64,000 nucleotides of DNA from an uncultured Lachnospiraceae bacterium (GTDB lineage: Bacteria; Bacillota; Clostridia; Lachnospirales; Lachnospiraceae). The notes below the pieces were generated by a model. The model worked only from the letters and a program-made list of their open reading frames with translations, did not search any database and was not told the DNA's origin. This document shows, one piece after another, positions 42,258 through 50,964 of the stretch. The translations under genes were made by a program, and so were the position numbers. The stretch lies in the NCBI GenBank assembly GCA_910577675.1, contig CAJTOR010000002.1:1-64000 (forward strand), given 5' to 3'. Positions within the stretch are counted from its first letter, which is position 1. Each line of letters opens with the position of its first letter.

Positions 42258-43267
42258 AGAAGCAGAAAAAAGTGAAACCCGGACGTTTAAAACGCAGAGA
42301 AAACATGATGGGATATGTATTCATTCTGCCGTGGTTGATTGGGCTTTTGGGGCTTGTTATCTACCCGCTGTTTGAATCGTTCCGCTATTCCTTAAACCGC
42401 ATAATCATGAACCCGATGCTCGGGCGTGTTATGACACCGGTAAAATTCGAAAATTACCGAAATATATTTTTGGTGGATACGGACTTTGTATTCCAGCTTG
42501 AGAGTTATCTGTTGCAGACAGCGCTTGCCGTTCCGGTTATTGTGGCATTCGCACTGATTATCGCGATGATGTTGAACGGGAAGATTCGTTTAAAAGGTTT
42601 CTTCCGACTGATTTTCTTCCTGCCGGTTATCATTGCGAGCGGTCCGGTTATGAACCAGCTTACTTCACAGGGGGCGGCAAGCATCCCGATGATGAATGTG
42701 CAGATGATTACCGGGGTATTTGAGCAGTATCTGCCGCGCTTAATTGCAACCGCGCTCTCGAGCGTATTCTCGAATATCATCATGCTTTTGTGGTATTCGG
42801 GTGTCCAGATATTGATTTTCCTGGCGGCTCTGCAAAAGATTGACAGTTCGCTCTATGAGGCGGCTAAAATTGACGGTGGTTCCGGGTGGGAGTGTTTCTG
42901 GAAGATAACGATCCCTACGATTAAGCCGATGATTTTGCTGAATGCGGTTTACACCATTATCTTTATGTCCAATACGGAAACAAACGGTATTATCAACCTG
43001 ATTTCCACGCGTATGTTCTCCTCCGCCGGCGGCGGTGCGGGCGGTTACGGTTACGCGGCGGCGATGGCATGGTGCTACTCCATTGTTGTGACATTGCTCG
43101 TTGTGGTTATGGCGGTGCTTTTGATGGGGCGCAAGGATATCTATGCAAGGCGCGCGAAGAAATTCCGCAAAGAGCAGAAGAAGCAGGAGAGGCTGGCAAA
43201 GAAATTCAGAAGGAGGGGCGAGCGAAATGCAAAACGGAACGCAAAAAATGCAAACAGAGCAGCCTAG
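42254..43267 (+). CDS. Sugar ABC permease, MalF-type (second set)
   Basis: A 337-residue CUT1 permease overlapping the DUF5696 gene by ATGA. Membrane helices and the EAA loop (YEAAKIDGGSGWECFWKITIP) are clear. It has an unusually long, Lys/Arg-rich C-terminal tail of about 40 residues (RAKKFRKEQKKQERLAKKF...), which the usual MalF lacks. The tail overlaps the next gene by 41 bases. Confidence 0.93.
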   Translation: MKKQKKVKPGRLKRRENMMGYVFILPWLIGLLGLVIYPLFESFRYSLNRIIMNPMLGRVMTPVKFENYRNIFLVDTDFVFQLESYLLQTALAVPVIVAFALIIAMMLNGKIRLKGFFRLIFFLPVIIASGPVMNQLTSQGAASIPMMNVQMITGVFEQYLPRLIATALSSVFSNIIMLLWYSGVQILIFLAALQKIDSSLYEAAKIDGGSGWECFWKITIPTIKPMILLNAVYTIIFMSNTETNGIINLISTRMFSSAGGGAGGYGYAAAMAWCYSIVVTLLVVVMAVLLMGRKDIYARRAKKFRKEQKKQERLAKKFRRRGERNAKRNAKNANRAA

Positions 43268-44273
43268 ACCGGAAAACCAGCATAAGTCGGCAAACCGGTA
43301 TAAACCCGTTAGGCAGCGCCTTTCCTACAAGGGTGCCTGGAAGGATCGATTTAAGAAATTTATTTTCGGGAGCAAGGAGAAGGAGGGAGCCGGGAAACAG
43401 ACCGTTGTTTACATTCTGTTAATCAGTATCGGCTTTGTGTATCTGTATCCGCTTCTCTACATGATTAGCCGCAGTTTTATGACGGTCAGTGACCTGCTTG
43501 ATTCGTCCATACAGTGGCTGCCGACCTCGGCGTACATTGATAATTACAAGAATGCCGCCCGCGCGATGGATTTCTGGAAAACCTTTGGGGATTCGGTGCT
43601 TGTCGCCGGAATCCCGACGCTGATTAATGTGGTGATCTGTGCGATCGTCGGTTACGGTTTTGCCCGCTATGAATTCCCGGGCAAGAAGGTGCTTATGGGG
43701 CTTTTGATTTTCTCATTCATCCTTCCGCCGCAGATTACGATGATGCCAACCTATGCGTTTTACACCGATATCGGGATTGTCAATTCCTTAAAGGCATTTG
43801 TTATCCCGTCCATTTTGGGGCAGGGGTTAAAATCGCAGATTTTTATCCTGATTTTCTGGCAGTTTTTCCGGCAGGTGCCGCAGGCGCTGATCGAGGCGGC
43901 AAAAATCGACGGGGCGGGGCATTTCAAGTCCTTTGCCAGGATTGCGATTCCTTCCGCTGCGCCGGCAATTCTTGTGGTGTTCCTGTTTTCGATTGTGTGG
44001 TACTGGAATGAGTCCTACCTGACACAGCTCTATGTTGTGGGCGTGACAGGGGGGGCGGAGAGCACACTATCCACACTTGTTGTGTCGCTGAAAACTTTTG
44101 ATACAGCTTACACTACGGCGGCGAGCCAGAGTGGGGGCACAATGGTTTCAATCAACGAGAATATCAAGATGGCGGGCACAATGCTTTCCATACTTCCGCT
44201 GCTTATCATGTATTTTGTATTGCAGCGCCAGTTCGTTGAGAGTGTGGACCGCACAGGTATCACCGGCGAGTAA
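43227..44273 (+). CDS. Sugar ABC permease, MalG-type (second set)
   Basis: A 348-residue CUT1 permease with a hydrophilic N-terminal extension of ~65 residues before the first helix (VVYILLISIGFVYLYPLLYM). The EAA loop is EAAKIDGAGHFKSFARIAIP. ATG 43227 with AGGAGGGG at 43211-43218 is chosen over an in-frame start at 43143. It overlaps the end of its partner gene and so is probably coupled to it. Confidence 0.93.
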   Translation: MQNGTQKMQTEQPRPENQHKSANRYKPVRQRLSYKGAWKDRFKKFIFGSKEKEGAGKQTVVYILLISIGFVYLYPLLYMISRSFMTVSDLLDSSIQWLPTSAYIDNYKNAARAMDFWKTFGDSVLVAGIPTLINVVICAIVGYGFARYEFPGKKVLMGLLIFSFILPPQITMMPTYAFYTDIGIVNSLKAFVIPSILGQGLKSQIFILIFWQFFRQVPQALIEAAKIDGAGHFKSFARIAIPSAAPAILVVFLFSIVWYWNESYLTQLYVVGVTGGAESTLSTLVVSLKTFDTAYTTAASQSGGTMVSINENIKMAGTMLSILPLLIMYFVLQRQFVESVDRTGITGE

Positions 44274-44400
44274 TGATGTATAAGGGAATGGGAATCTTGA
44301 GAAATTTGCAAATGTAAAGGCTGTTTTTGATGGGATCACGGATGTGATTTTCATAAAGGTAACTGTCAATTATTTCAAAGAAATTAAGGAGGAATTTTGT

Positions 44401-46032
44401 ATGAAATCAAAAAAGCTTACAAGCTTGGCGCTTGCTGCGGCAATGACTGCAACTTTATTTGCGGGATGCGGCAATAACGATGAGGAAGCAAAAAACAACC
44501 CGACAACGACCCCGGGGACGCAGGATGGGGATCAACAGCAGGGAGGGGATCAACAGCCTGGTGGGGAGGAAAACCCAGGTACCCCGGAGGGACTTCCTGC
44601 GATGACAACGGAGGAAATCACACTTACCTACATGCATTTTGATAATGACCTGGTTGTAAAGCATGTTGCGGACGCTTTTATGAAAAAGTATCCGAATATT
44701 ACGGTAAAGACCCAGGTGTTTGAGCTGAACGGTTACAATGATACACTCCTAAATATGATAAATGCCGGCAAGGTTCCGGATTGTTACATGGTTCTCGGAA
44801 ACTGTGACTTCGGTCTTTCGCATGGTTTTTACGGCGATTTTACCTACTACTGGGAGAATGACCCGGAGAACCAGAACGTTTTGACTTCGTTAAATGATTA
44901 CAAGATCGGATATTTTGGGACGGATAAGAAGCTTGCTACACCGATCAAGTATTTCCCGGATGTAATGTATGCGGATCTTGCAGTATTTGAGAAACTTAAT
45001 ATCCCGGTTCCGGACCCGAATAATTGGAAGTGGGAGGACTGGATCGCTTCAGTAAAAGCTGGTACAAGTGCAGCGGATCAGATTTATGGATTTAACGAGT
45101 TCCATTCGCCAATTACTTATTATCCGATTGCAAACGACCCGAACTGTATCGGTGAGTTTGGATGGGATGGCCACCGCTTTAATATGGAGGTATGGGCGGA
45201 CGGCGTAAACCAGTGGGCGGAATTGATTAATTCCGGCTACCGCGCACCTTATGGAGAAACTCCGGAGAATGAGGCATGGACGGGGGATGCGAAGATGTGG
45301 GCTGCTTATACCGGCAAGCTTACTTGGCAGATTGACGCGTTCTGGACTTACATCAACCTTTTTGATACTCCTGATTACAGGAACAAGGGTATGGAGTGGG
45401 TACCTTACTGTGTGCCGACCAATACTGCAGGAACTACTTTCGGCGTGTTGGATATGGGTTCCATTTCCACCGGCACAAAGCATCCGAGGGAAGCTTACGA
45501 GCTCTTAAAGTGGATGGGCTGGGGCGTAGAAGGCTGGAAGGCAAAACTTGAGGCGTACAAGACCATCGTGGATGATGCGGGCACACCAACATTCCGCGCT
45601 TCCATGCCGGCTCCGATTACTCTTGATGCGGATATCTGGGAAGAGTTTACTCAGAGTTTCTTCCCGACCGAGAAGGAGAGGAAGTACCAGAGCGTGGAGG
45701 ATCCGCAGTTTGGCGGCGCGCTTGTAACGGCGGAGGAAGACCAGAAATACGGCAAGTATTTTGATGCTTACTTTAAGAATGTGACCAGGCCGGTGGCATT
45801 CGGCGATACCCAGATTCCTGGTTTCCAGGCATTTATCGACGGTGTGTACCGCCATGCGGTGGATGATACCGATGTTGAGGTTTTAGTGCGCGACCAGGGC
45901 AAGAACGCACATGACTATGCTGCGGAGATGGCAGCAAAGGCACTTGAGTACAACCAGCAGGCTCTTGCAATGGCAAAGGAGACTTATGCTTTGCTTGGTA
46001 TTGAACTGAATTACGAGGTAATTACTCAGTAA
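44401..46032 (+). CDS. Sugar-binding lipoprotein of ABC importer
   Basis: A 543-residue family-1 extracellular binding protein. The signal peptide ends at the lipobox LFAGC with lipidated Cys 23, followed by an Asn/Gln/Gly/Pro-rich linker (residues 25-65). The binding domain starts ITLTYMHFDNDLVVKHVADA. ATG 44401 has AAGGAGG; an in-frame ATG at 44344 lacks it. The gap of 127 bases after the permease gene contains a short ATCAC-GGAT-GTGAT hairpin. It most likely serves the second permease pair. Binding-protein genes are usually the most highly expressed of such operons. Confidence 0.95.
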   Translation: MKSKKLTSLALAAAMTATLFAGCGNNDEEAKNNPTTTPGTQDGDQQQGGDQQPGGEENPGTPEGLPAMTTEEITLTYMHFDNDLVVKHVADAFMKKYPNITVKTQVFELNGYNDTLLNMINAGKVPDCYMVLGNCDFGLSHGFYGDFTYYWENDPENQNVLTSLNDYKIGYFGTDKKLATPIKYFPDVMYADLAVFEKLNIPVPDPNNWKWEDWIASVKAGTSAADQIYGFNEFHSPITYYPIANDPNCIGEFGWDGHRFNMEVWADGVNQWAELINSGYRAPYGETPENEAWTGDAKMWAAYTGKLTWQIDAFWTYINLFDTPDYRNKGMEWVPYCVPTNTAGTTFGVLDMGSISTGTKHPREAYELLKWMGWGVEGWKAKLEAYKTIVDDAGTPTFRASMPAPITLDADIWEEFTQSFFPTEKERKYQSVEDPQFGGALVTAEEDQKYGKYFDAYFKNVTRPVAFGDTQIPGFQAFIDGVYRHAVDDTDVEVLVRDQGKNAHDYAAEMAAKALEYNQQALAMAKETYALLGIELNYEVITQ

Positions 46033-46046
46033 GCGAAATAGTTTTG

Positions 46047-46091
46047 CAGGGAATTTAAGCGGCGGACTTGCTGTTTAGGTTCCCTGTTTTT
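46047..46091 (+). terminator. Intra-operon attenuator candidate
   Basis: CAGGGAA pairs with TTCCCTG around a 27-base loop and is followed by TTTTT. It may lower expression of the enzymes relative to the binding protein. Confidence 0.6.
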
Positions 46092-46147
46092 ATGGGCATG
46101 GCGCTAAAAGGAAATGGTGCAACGGATAAGTTGCAGAAAGGAGCAGG

Positions 46148-47458
46148 ATGGAATCGAAAGAAGGCGGATTATTTTCGCATGACCCCGCAATATTTTATGA
46201 TGAAAAAAGCAAATACTATTATATTTATTCTACGGATACCGCCCCAAAGTTCAGGGAGGGGATTGGCGGACAGATAAGGCGCTCAAAGGATCTGGTTCAT
46301 TTTGAGTATATCGGGACGGCGTTAAAGGAGGTTCCGGAAGAGGTAAAGGAGCTTACCGGGGTCAGGAATATCTGGGCACCGGATATTATCAAAGTGGGAG
46401 ATGAGTATCGTCTGTATTATTCGGCATCCACTTTCGGGTCGCAGAACTCGGTAATCGGGCTTGCGGTGGCAGATAACCCGCAAGGACCGTTTATCCACCG
46501 CGGGATTGCCGTGCATACGACATCCGATTCCCCGGTCAATGCGATTGACGCAAATCCGGTGCGGGAGGAGGAAACGGGGGAGTATTATCTTGCCTATGGC
46601 TCTTTCTGGGGGGGTATCCGCCTGTTGCACCTTAATGCGAAAACCGGCCTGCCGGATGAGGAGGGCTACGGGAAAGTGCTCGCCTGCCGGGCGAGGAAAA
46701 GCTGTGATACAGCGATTGAAGGTCCTTATATCCATTATAATAAGGAAACGGGATACTATTACCTGTTTGTTTCCTACGATTCGCTGTCCAATGTTTATAA
46801 TGTGAGGGTTGGGCGCAGCAGGACGCTTTCGGGACCTTATATTGACCATAACGGCCGCAGGATGGATGATATGGCATTTCCGGCAAACCATGTTGGATTA
46901 AAGATTACAACGGGTTACAGTTTAAAAAAGGGAACTGGTTTTATGGCACTTGGACACAATTCCGTTCTTGAAACGGATGACGGGTGGTTTATGGTGTGCC
47001 ATGCGCGCTATGAGCACGACCCGCGTATTTCCACTTTAAATATCCGGCGCATGGTATTTGACAAGGAGGGTTGGCCTGCGGTCAGTCCCTGCCTGTACGC
47101 GGGGGAAAGTGAGGAGGTTGTCCCGAAGGTGATGCTTGTTGGCAGCTACCAGCGTATCGATTTTGTGCTGGATGTTAAGCGGCTTTGCGAGCAGCCGTCT
47201 GATATGGAGATCAGGGCGGACGGCACTGTTAAAGTAGGCGATTTAACGGGTTCCTGGGAATATGACGAGGCGGCGGGATGGCTTTTGATTATAATTGCGG
47301 GTGCGGTGGAGAGATTGCGTGCTCTGAATGCGTCGCACCGTGAGGAGGGCGGCAGTACGGTGGCTCTTACCGGGCGCAATGACGCGGGCATCGGCGTGTG
47401 GGCGGTCAAGCACACAAAGAACCAGAATCAGGTGCTTGTGACAAGGCGTTTTGCATAA
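46148..47458 (+). CDS. GH43 endo-arabinanase-like enzyme with C-terminal domain, cytoplasmic
   Basis: A 436-residue enzyme. The beta-propeller contains the catalytic base Asp in FSHDPAIFYD (D12), the pKa-modulating Asp in NAIDANPV (D134) and the acid Glu in CDTAIEGPYI (E191). GHNSVLETDDGWFMVCHARY is the last-blade His motif. Residues ~325-436 form a C-terminal beta-barrel of the kind found in AbnB/Abn2-type arabinanases. No signal peptide, so it would cut imported arabino-oligosaccharides inside the cell. Start ATG 46148 has AAAGGAGCAGG upstream. Specificity (endo versus exo arabinanase) is inferred. Confidence 0.9.
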   Translation: MESKEGGLFSHDPAIFYDEKSKYYYIYSTDTAPKFREGIGGQIRRSKDLVHFEYIGTALKEVPEEVKELTGVRNIWAPDIIKVGDEYRLYYSASTFGSQNSVIGLAVADNPQGPFIHRGIAVHTTSDSPVNAIDANPVREEETGEYYLAYGSFWGGIRLLHLNAKTGLPDEEGYGKVLACRARKSCDTAIEGPYIHYNKETGYYYLFVSYDSLSNVYNVRVGRSRTLSGPYIDHNGRRMDDMAFPANHVGLKITTGYSLKKGTGFMALGHNSVLETDDGWFMVCHARYEHDPRISTLNIRRMVFDKEGWPAVSPCLYAGESEEVVPKVMLVGSYQRIDFVLDVKRLCEQPSDMEIRADGTVKVGDLTGSWEYDEAAGWLLIIIAGAVERLRALNASHREEGGSTVALTGRNDAGIGVWAVKHTKNQNQVLVTRRFA

Positions 47459-47485
47459 TGAAAGGGATTAAGAAAGGGGAATATT

Positions 47486-48976
47486 ATGATTCGGACAAAG
47501 AAATATCAATTCTGGTTTGCGACGGGGTCGCAGGATCTTTACGGCGAGGAAACGCTTGTGCAGGTGGCGGAGCACAGCCGTGTGATTGTGGAGGAGCTTA
47601 ATAAATCGGGCAACCTGCCGTTCGAGGTTGTGTTAAAGCCGACGCTGATTGATTCGGCTTCCATCCGCCGCTGCTTTAACGAAGCGAATGCGGATGAACT
47701 CTGCGCGGGTGTTATTACCTGGATGCATACATTCTCGCCTGCAAAAATGTGGATTTTGGGGTTGCAGGAGTACCGCAAACCGCTCTTACATCTGCACACG
47801 CAGTTTAACCGCGATATCCCATATGATAGCATTGATATGGATTTTATGAATCTGAACCAGTCGGCGCATGGCGACCGCGAGTTCGGACATATTGTCAGCC
47901 GCATGGGAATTGAGCGCAAGGTGATTGTAGGGCACTGGAGTGATGTTAAGGTGCAACAGCGCATTGGCTCCTTTATGCGCACGGCGGTGGGAGTGATGGA
48001 GAGCAGCCATATACGCGTGCTGCGCGTCGGCGACAATATGCGCGATGTGGCGGTGACCGAGGGGGATAAGGTCGAGGCGGAAGTTAAGTTCGGCTGGGAG
48101 ATTGATGCTTACAATATCACAGATGTGGCGGAGTATGTGAAGAGCGCGCCAAAGGGTGATGTGGATGCGCTTTTGCAGGAATATTATGATTCTTACGACC
48201 TGATCTTAGATGGGCGTGACCCGGAGGATTTTAAGGCACATGTAAGGGAGCAGGCTGCAATCGAGGTTGGTTTCCGCAAATTTGTAGAGGAACATGATTA
48301 CCATGCGGTTGTGACCAGTTTCCAGATGCTTTCCGGTTTAAATCAGCTTCCTGGGCTTGCGATGCAGCGCATGATGGCGGACGGTTACGGTTTTGGTGCC
48401 GAGGGGGATTGGAAGACCGCAGCGATGGTGCGCCTGATGAAGATTATGTCCGCTGGCCTGACGAACGGCACTTCTTTTATGGAGGATTACACGTACCATT
48501 TCGAGCCGGGCAGGGAGGCGATTTTACAGTCGCATATGCTTGAGGTCTGCCCGTCCATTGCAGAGGGGAAGCCTTCCATCCGGGTAATGCCGCTTTCCAT
48601 GGGCAACCGCGAAGATCCGGCGCGCCTGGTTTTCACGACGAAGCCGGGCAGGGGTGTTGCCTGCTCGCTCGTGGATTTGGGGACGAGGTTCCGCCTGATT
48701 ATCAATGATGTGGAAACCTTAAAGCAGGATAAGGCGATGCCAAATCTTCCGGTGGCAAGTGCGCTCTGGAGGCCGGAGCCGAATCTTATGACCGGGGCGG
48801 AAGCCTGGATTTTGGCAGGCGGGGCGCACCATACGGCATTCTCTCTCGATTTGACGGCGGAGCAGATGGGGGATTGGGGTGCCATGATGGGGATTGAGTG
48901 TGTTTTTATTGATAAGGATACGACAATCCGGAATTTTAAGAATGAGCTGCGCTGGAATGAGATTGCGTTTAGGTAG
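47486..48976 (+). CDS. araA: L-arabinose isomerase AraA
   Basis: A 496-residue isomerase turning L-arabinose into L-ribulose. It begins KYQFWFATGSQDLYGEETL and has the family blocks CAGVITWMHTFSPAKMWI, HTQFNRDIPYDSIDMDFMNL, FGAEGDWKTAA with catalytic Glu, GTSFMEDYTYH (Glu and His) and the last metal-site His in LAGGAHHT. Full length. It ends the arabinoside operon. Ribulokinase (AraB) and epimerase (AraD) are not in the window and must be elsewhere. Confidence 0.98.
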   Translation: MIRTKKYQFWFATGSQDLYGEETLVQVAEHSRVIVEELNKSGNLPFEVVLKPTLIDSASIRRCFNEANADELCAGVITWMHTFSPAKMWILGLQEYRKPLLHLHTQFNRDIPYDSIDMDFMNLNQSAHGDREFGHIVSRMGIERKVIVGHWSDVKVQQRIGSFMRTAVGVMESSHIRVLRVGDNMRDVAVTEGDKVEAEVKFGWEIDAYNITDVAEYVKSAPKGDVDALLQEYYDSYDLILDGRDPEDFKAHVREQAAIEVGFRKFVEEHDYHAVVTSFQMLSGLNQLPGLAMQRMMADGYGFGAEGDWKTAAMVRLMKIMSAGLTNGTSFMEDYTYHFEPGREAILQSHMLEVCPSIAEGKPSIRVMPLSMGNREDPARLVFTTKPGRGVACSLVDLGTRFRLIINDVETLKQDKAMPNLPVASALWRPEPNLMTGAEAWILAGGAHHTAFSLDLTAEQMGDWGAMMGIECVFIDKDTTIRNFKNELRWNEIAFR

Positions 48977-49010
48977 GGAGTAATTGGAATAAATTTACAA
49001 AAAAAAGTAA

Positions 49011-49056
49011 AAAAATAAGGAGGGGGAGCCAGTTGTGGTTTCCCCTCCTTATTTTT
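49011..49056. terminator. Bidirectional terminator between araA and pyrI
   Basis: AAAAATAAGGAGGGG pairs perfectly with CCCCTCCTTATTTTT around a 16-base loop, giving A and T tracts on both strands for the convergent genes. Confidence 0.93.
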
Positions 49057-49074
49057 ACGGTTTATGTTTATTTT

Positions 49075-49497
49075 TTAGCGCTTGTATGCCTGCTCGCAGT
49101 AGATGCAGCGATATAGTCCTTTTTCCTTGTTTGCCAGGCGGAAGCGGTGCGGGAGTTCCTGTTCAATTGAGGTGATGCAGCGCGGGTTTTTGCAGCGGAT
49201 AATGCCTGTGACCTGCACGGGCAGGTTTGGGTTGCGCTTTGCGACAATTTTTCCATCCTTTATTATGTCGAGTGTCAGGTTAGGGTCAAGTACACCTAGG
49301 ATATCAAGGTCTACAGTGATTGGCCCCTCGATTTTGATTATGTCTTTTTTGCCCATTTTGCTGCTTTTGGCGTTTTTGATGATTGCGACGCTACAGTCCT
49401 GTTTTTCCAGGTTCAGGTATTCATATATTTTCATTGCGCTGCCCGCCTTGATATGGTCGATGACAACGCCTTCGTTTAAACCACCGATATTCAACAT
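49075..49497 (-). CDS. pyrI: Aspartate carbamoyltransferase regulatory chain
   Basis: A 140-residue regulatory subunit that binds nucleotide effectors and zinc. The N-terminal allosteric domain (MLNIGGLNEGVVIDHIKAG) is followed by a zinc domain with four cysteines in CKNPRC and CIYC (pattern CX4C...CX2C). ATG 49497 with AGGAGA is preferred over a longer frame from 49536. It is downstream of pyrB, separated by about 230 bases holding two palindromic repeats, an unusually long gap for pyrBI. Confidence 0.95.
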   Translation of the reverse strand: MLNIGGLNEGVVIDHIKAGSAMKIYEYLNLEKQDCSVAIIKNAKSSKMGKKDIIKIEGPITVDLDILGVLDPNLTLDIIKDGKIVAKRNPNLPVQVTGIIRCKNPRCITSIEQELPHRFRLANKEKGLYRCIYCEQAYKR

Positions 49498-49524
49498 ATT
49501 AACTATTCTCCTATTTTCAGTTCC

Positions 49525-49615
49525 GCAAGTATCCATTTCAGACCCCTAACCTAGGAAAACCCTTCTGTCCGCAGAGCTCCCAGAAGGTTTTTCCGGGACT
49601 GAAATGTATACTTGC
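49525..49615. repeat. Palindromic element, tandem copy 1 (in pyrB-pyrI gap)
   Basis: A 91-base imperfect palindrome with outer arms GCAAGTATCCATTTCAG / CTGAAATGTATACTTGC and inner arms GGAAAACCCTTCTG / CAGAAGGTTTTTCC. It repeats 107 bases to the right. Confidence 0.85.
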
Positions 49616-49631
49616 TGATTTATTTAGTTCC

Positions 49632-49722
49632 GCAAGTATCCATTTCAGCCCCCCGATCTAGGAAAAACGTTCTGTCCGCGGAGTTCCCAGAAGGTTTTTC
49701 CGGGACTGAAATGTATACTTGC
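49632..49722. repeat. Palindromic element, tandem copy 2 (in pyrB-pyrI gap)
   Basis: Same length as copy 1 with a few substitutions. Outer arms are identical; inner arms read GGAAAAACGTTCTG / CAGAAGGTTTTTCC. The flanking TGATTTATTTAGTTC is duplicated too, and in the right-hand copy it holds the pyrB stop codon. Confidence 0.85.
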
Positions 49723-49730
49723 TGATTTAT

Positions 49731-50660
49731 TTAGTTCTGCGTGTGTGGGGTGATGTTTAGTAGGGTCATGATTAATGCCATGCGCACGTAGACACCGAGT
49801 TCAGCCTGCTTAAAGTAGACGGCGCGCGGGTCATCGTCCACCTCGGTGGCGATTTCGTTGACGCGCGGAAGTGGGTGAAGTACAAGCATATCGCTTCTTG
49901 CGTACTGCATTTTTAAAGCGTCCAGGATAAAGCTGTCTTTTAAGCGGATATAATCTTCCTCGTTGAAGAAGCGCTCTTTTTGAACGCGGGTCATATATAA
50001 GATGTCAAGCTCCGGCATAACTTCTTCAAGTGCTTTTGTTTCCTGGTATGGGATATTTCCCGCTTCAAGTACTTCCTCGCGCAGATAGGTCGGGATGCGA
50101 AGCTCATCCGGCGAGATCAGGATAAAGCGGGAACCCGGGTAGCGCACCATTGCGTTGATTAAGGAGTGGACAGTCCTGCCAAATTTCAGGTCGCCGCAGA
50201 AACCTATGGTCAGATGGTCAAGACGGCCTTTCAGCGTTTTTATTGTAAAAAGGTCGGTCAGGGTCTGGGTCGGGTGATTGTGCCCGCCGTCCCCCGCGTT
50301 TATCACGGGGATTGAGGAGTGGATGGAGGCGACATAGGGCGCACCTTCTTTTGGGTGGCGCATTGCGCAGATATCAGCGTAGCTTGAAACGACGCGGATG
50401 GTATCCGATACACTCTCACCCTTGGCGGCGGAGGAGGAATCGGCAGAAGAAAAACCAAGTACGCTCCCGCCCAAATTAAGCATTGCAGCTTCAAAGCTTA
50501 GGCGGGTTCTGGTACTTGGTTCATAAAAAAGAGTGGCAAGTTTTTTACCGTGGCAGCATCCAAAATATTTTTTTGGATCGTCAAGAATTTTTCCAGCGAG
50601 GGAGAGGATGTCTGAAAGTTCCTGCGTGGAAAGGTCGAGCGGGCTGATTACATGTTTCAT
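49731..50660 (-). CDS. pyrB: Aspartate carbamoyltransferase catalytic chain
   Basis: A 309-residue catalytic subunit that starts pyrimidine synthesis by joining carbamoyl phosphate to aspartate. The carbamoyl-phosphate motif FYEPSTRTRLSFE, the SSAAKGES loop, NAGDGGHNHPTQTL and LVLHPLPRVNEI are present. ATG 50660 has ATGGAGG upstream; four extra codons to 50672 are rejected. It has its own promoter at 50712-50740 and is co-directional with pyrI. Confidence 0.98.
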   Translation of the reverse strand: MKHVISPLDLSTQELSDILSLAGKILDDPKKYFGCCHGKKLATLFYEPSTRTRLSFEAAMLNLGGSVLGFSSADSSSAAKGESVSDTIRVVSSYADICAMRHPKEGAPYVASIHSSIPVINAGDGGHNHPTQTLTDLFTIKTLKGRLDHLTIGFCGDLKFGRTVHSLINAMVRYPGSRFILISPDELRIPTYLREEVLEAGNIPYQETKALEEVMPELDILYMTRVQKERFFNEEDYIRLKDSFILDALKMQYARSDMLVLHPLPRVNEIATEVDDDPRAVYFKQAELGVYVRMALIMTLLNITPHTQN

Positions 50661-50711
50661 AGATACCTCCATACTTCATTTTTGTCAGAGCCTGTTATTT
50701 CCTAACTGCTT

Positions 50712-50740
50712 ATTATAAAGCATGGGAAGGAAGAAAACAA
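50712..50740 (-). promoter_or_regulatory. pyrB promoter
   Basis: Minus strand TTGTTT (50740-50735) and TATAAT (50717-50712), spacer 17. No PyrR-type antitermination hairpin is obvious in the short leader. Confidence 0.75.
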
Positions 50741-50754
50741 GCCTCAAATTGTTA

Positions 50755-50841
50755 TATATCAAAGGAAATTATATCTCTATGCTACGATCGCTGTTTGTCA
50801 GATGGGTCTTGCACTCCACCTGACACAATTGACAGATTAAC
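50755..50841 (-). repeat. Dispersed repeat, copy F (short form, inverted)
   Basis: On the minus strand: TTAATCTGTCAA joined to TTGTGTCAGGTGG, then GTGCAAGACCCATCTGACA and GTAGCATAGAGATATAATTTCC. Like copy D it lacks the central block. Confidence 0.75.
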
Positions 50842-50907
50842 TAAAATAGTATCGTAAATTTAGCCTGATTTTAACCAAATTGTAAGAAAAAAATAAACGC
50901 CCCCGTC

Positions 50908-50936
50908 TTGTCAAATAGCATAAAGTGGTGTAAACT
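50908..50936 (+). promoter_or_regulatory. Promoter of the ABC-2 exporter operon
   Basis: TTGTCA (50908-50913) and TAAACT (50931-50936), spacer 17. Confidence 0.55.
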
Positions 50937-50964
50937 GGAGTAAGTTTTAAAGGGGGTAAATATT

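Noticed and set aside
46068..46277. Separate short gene before the GH43 arabinanase
   Set aside because: It overlaps the GH43 start in another frame, spans the attenuator and has no protein-like features.
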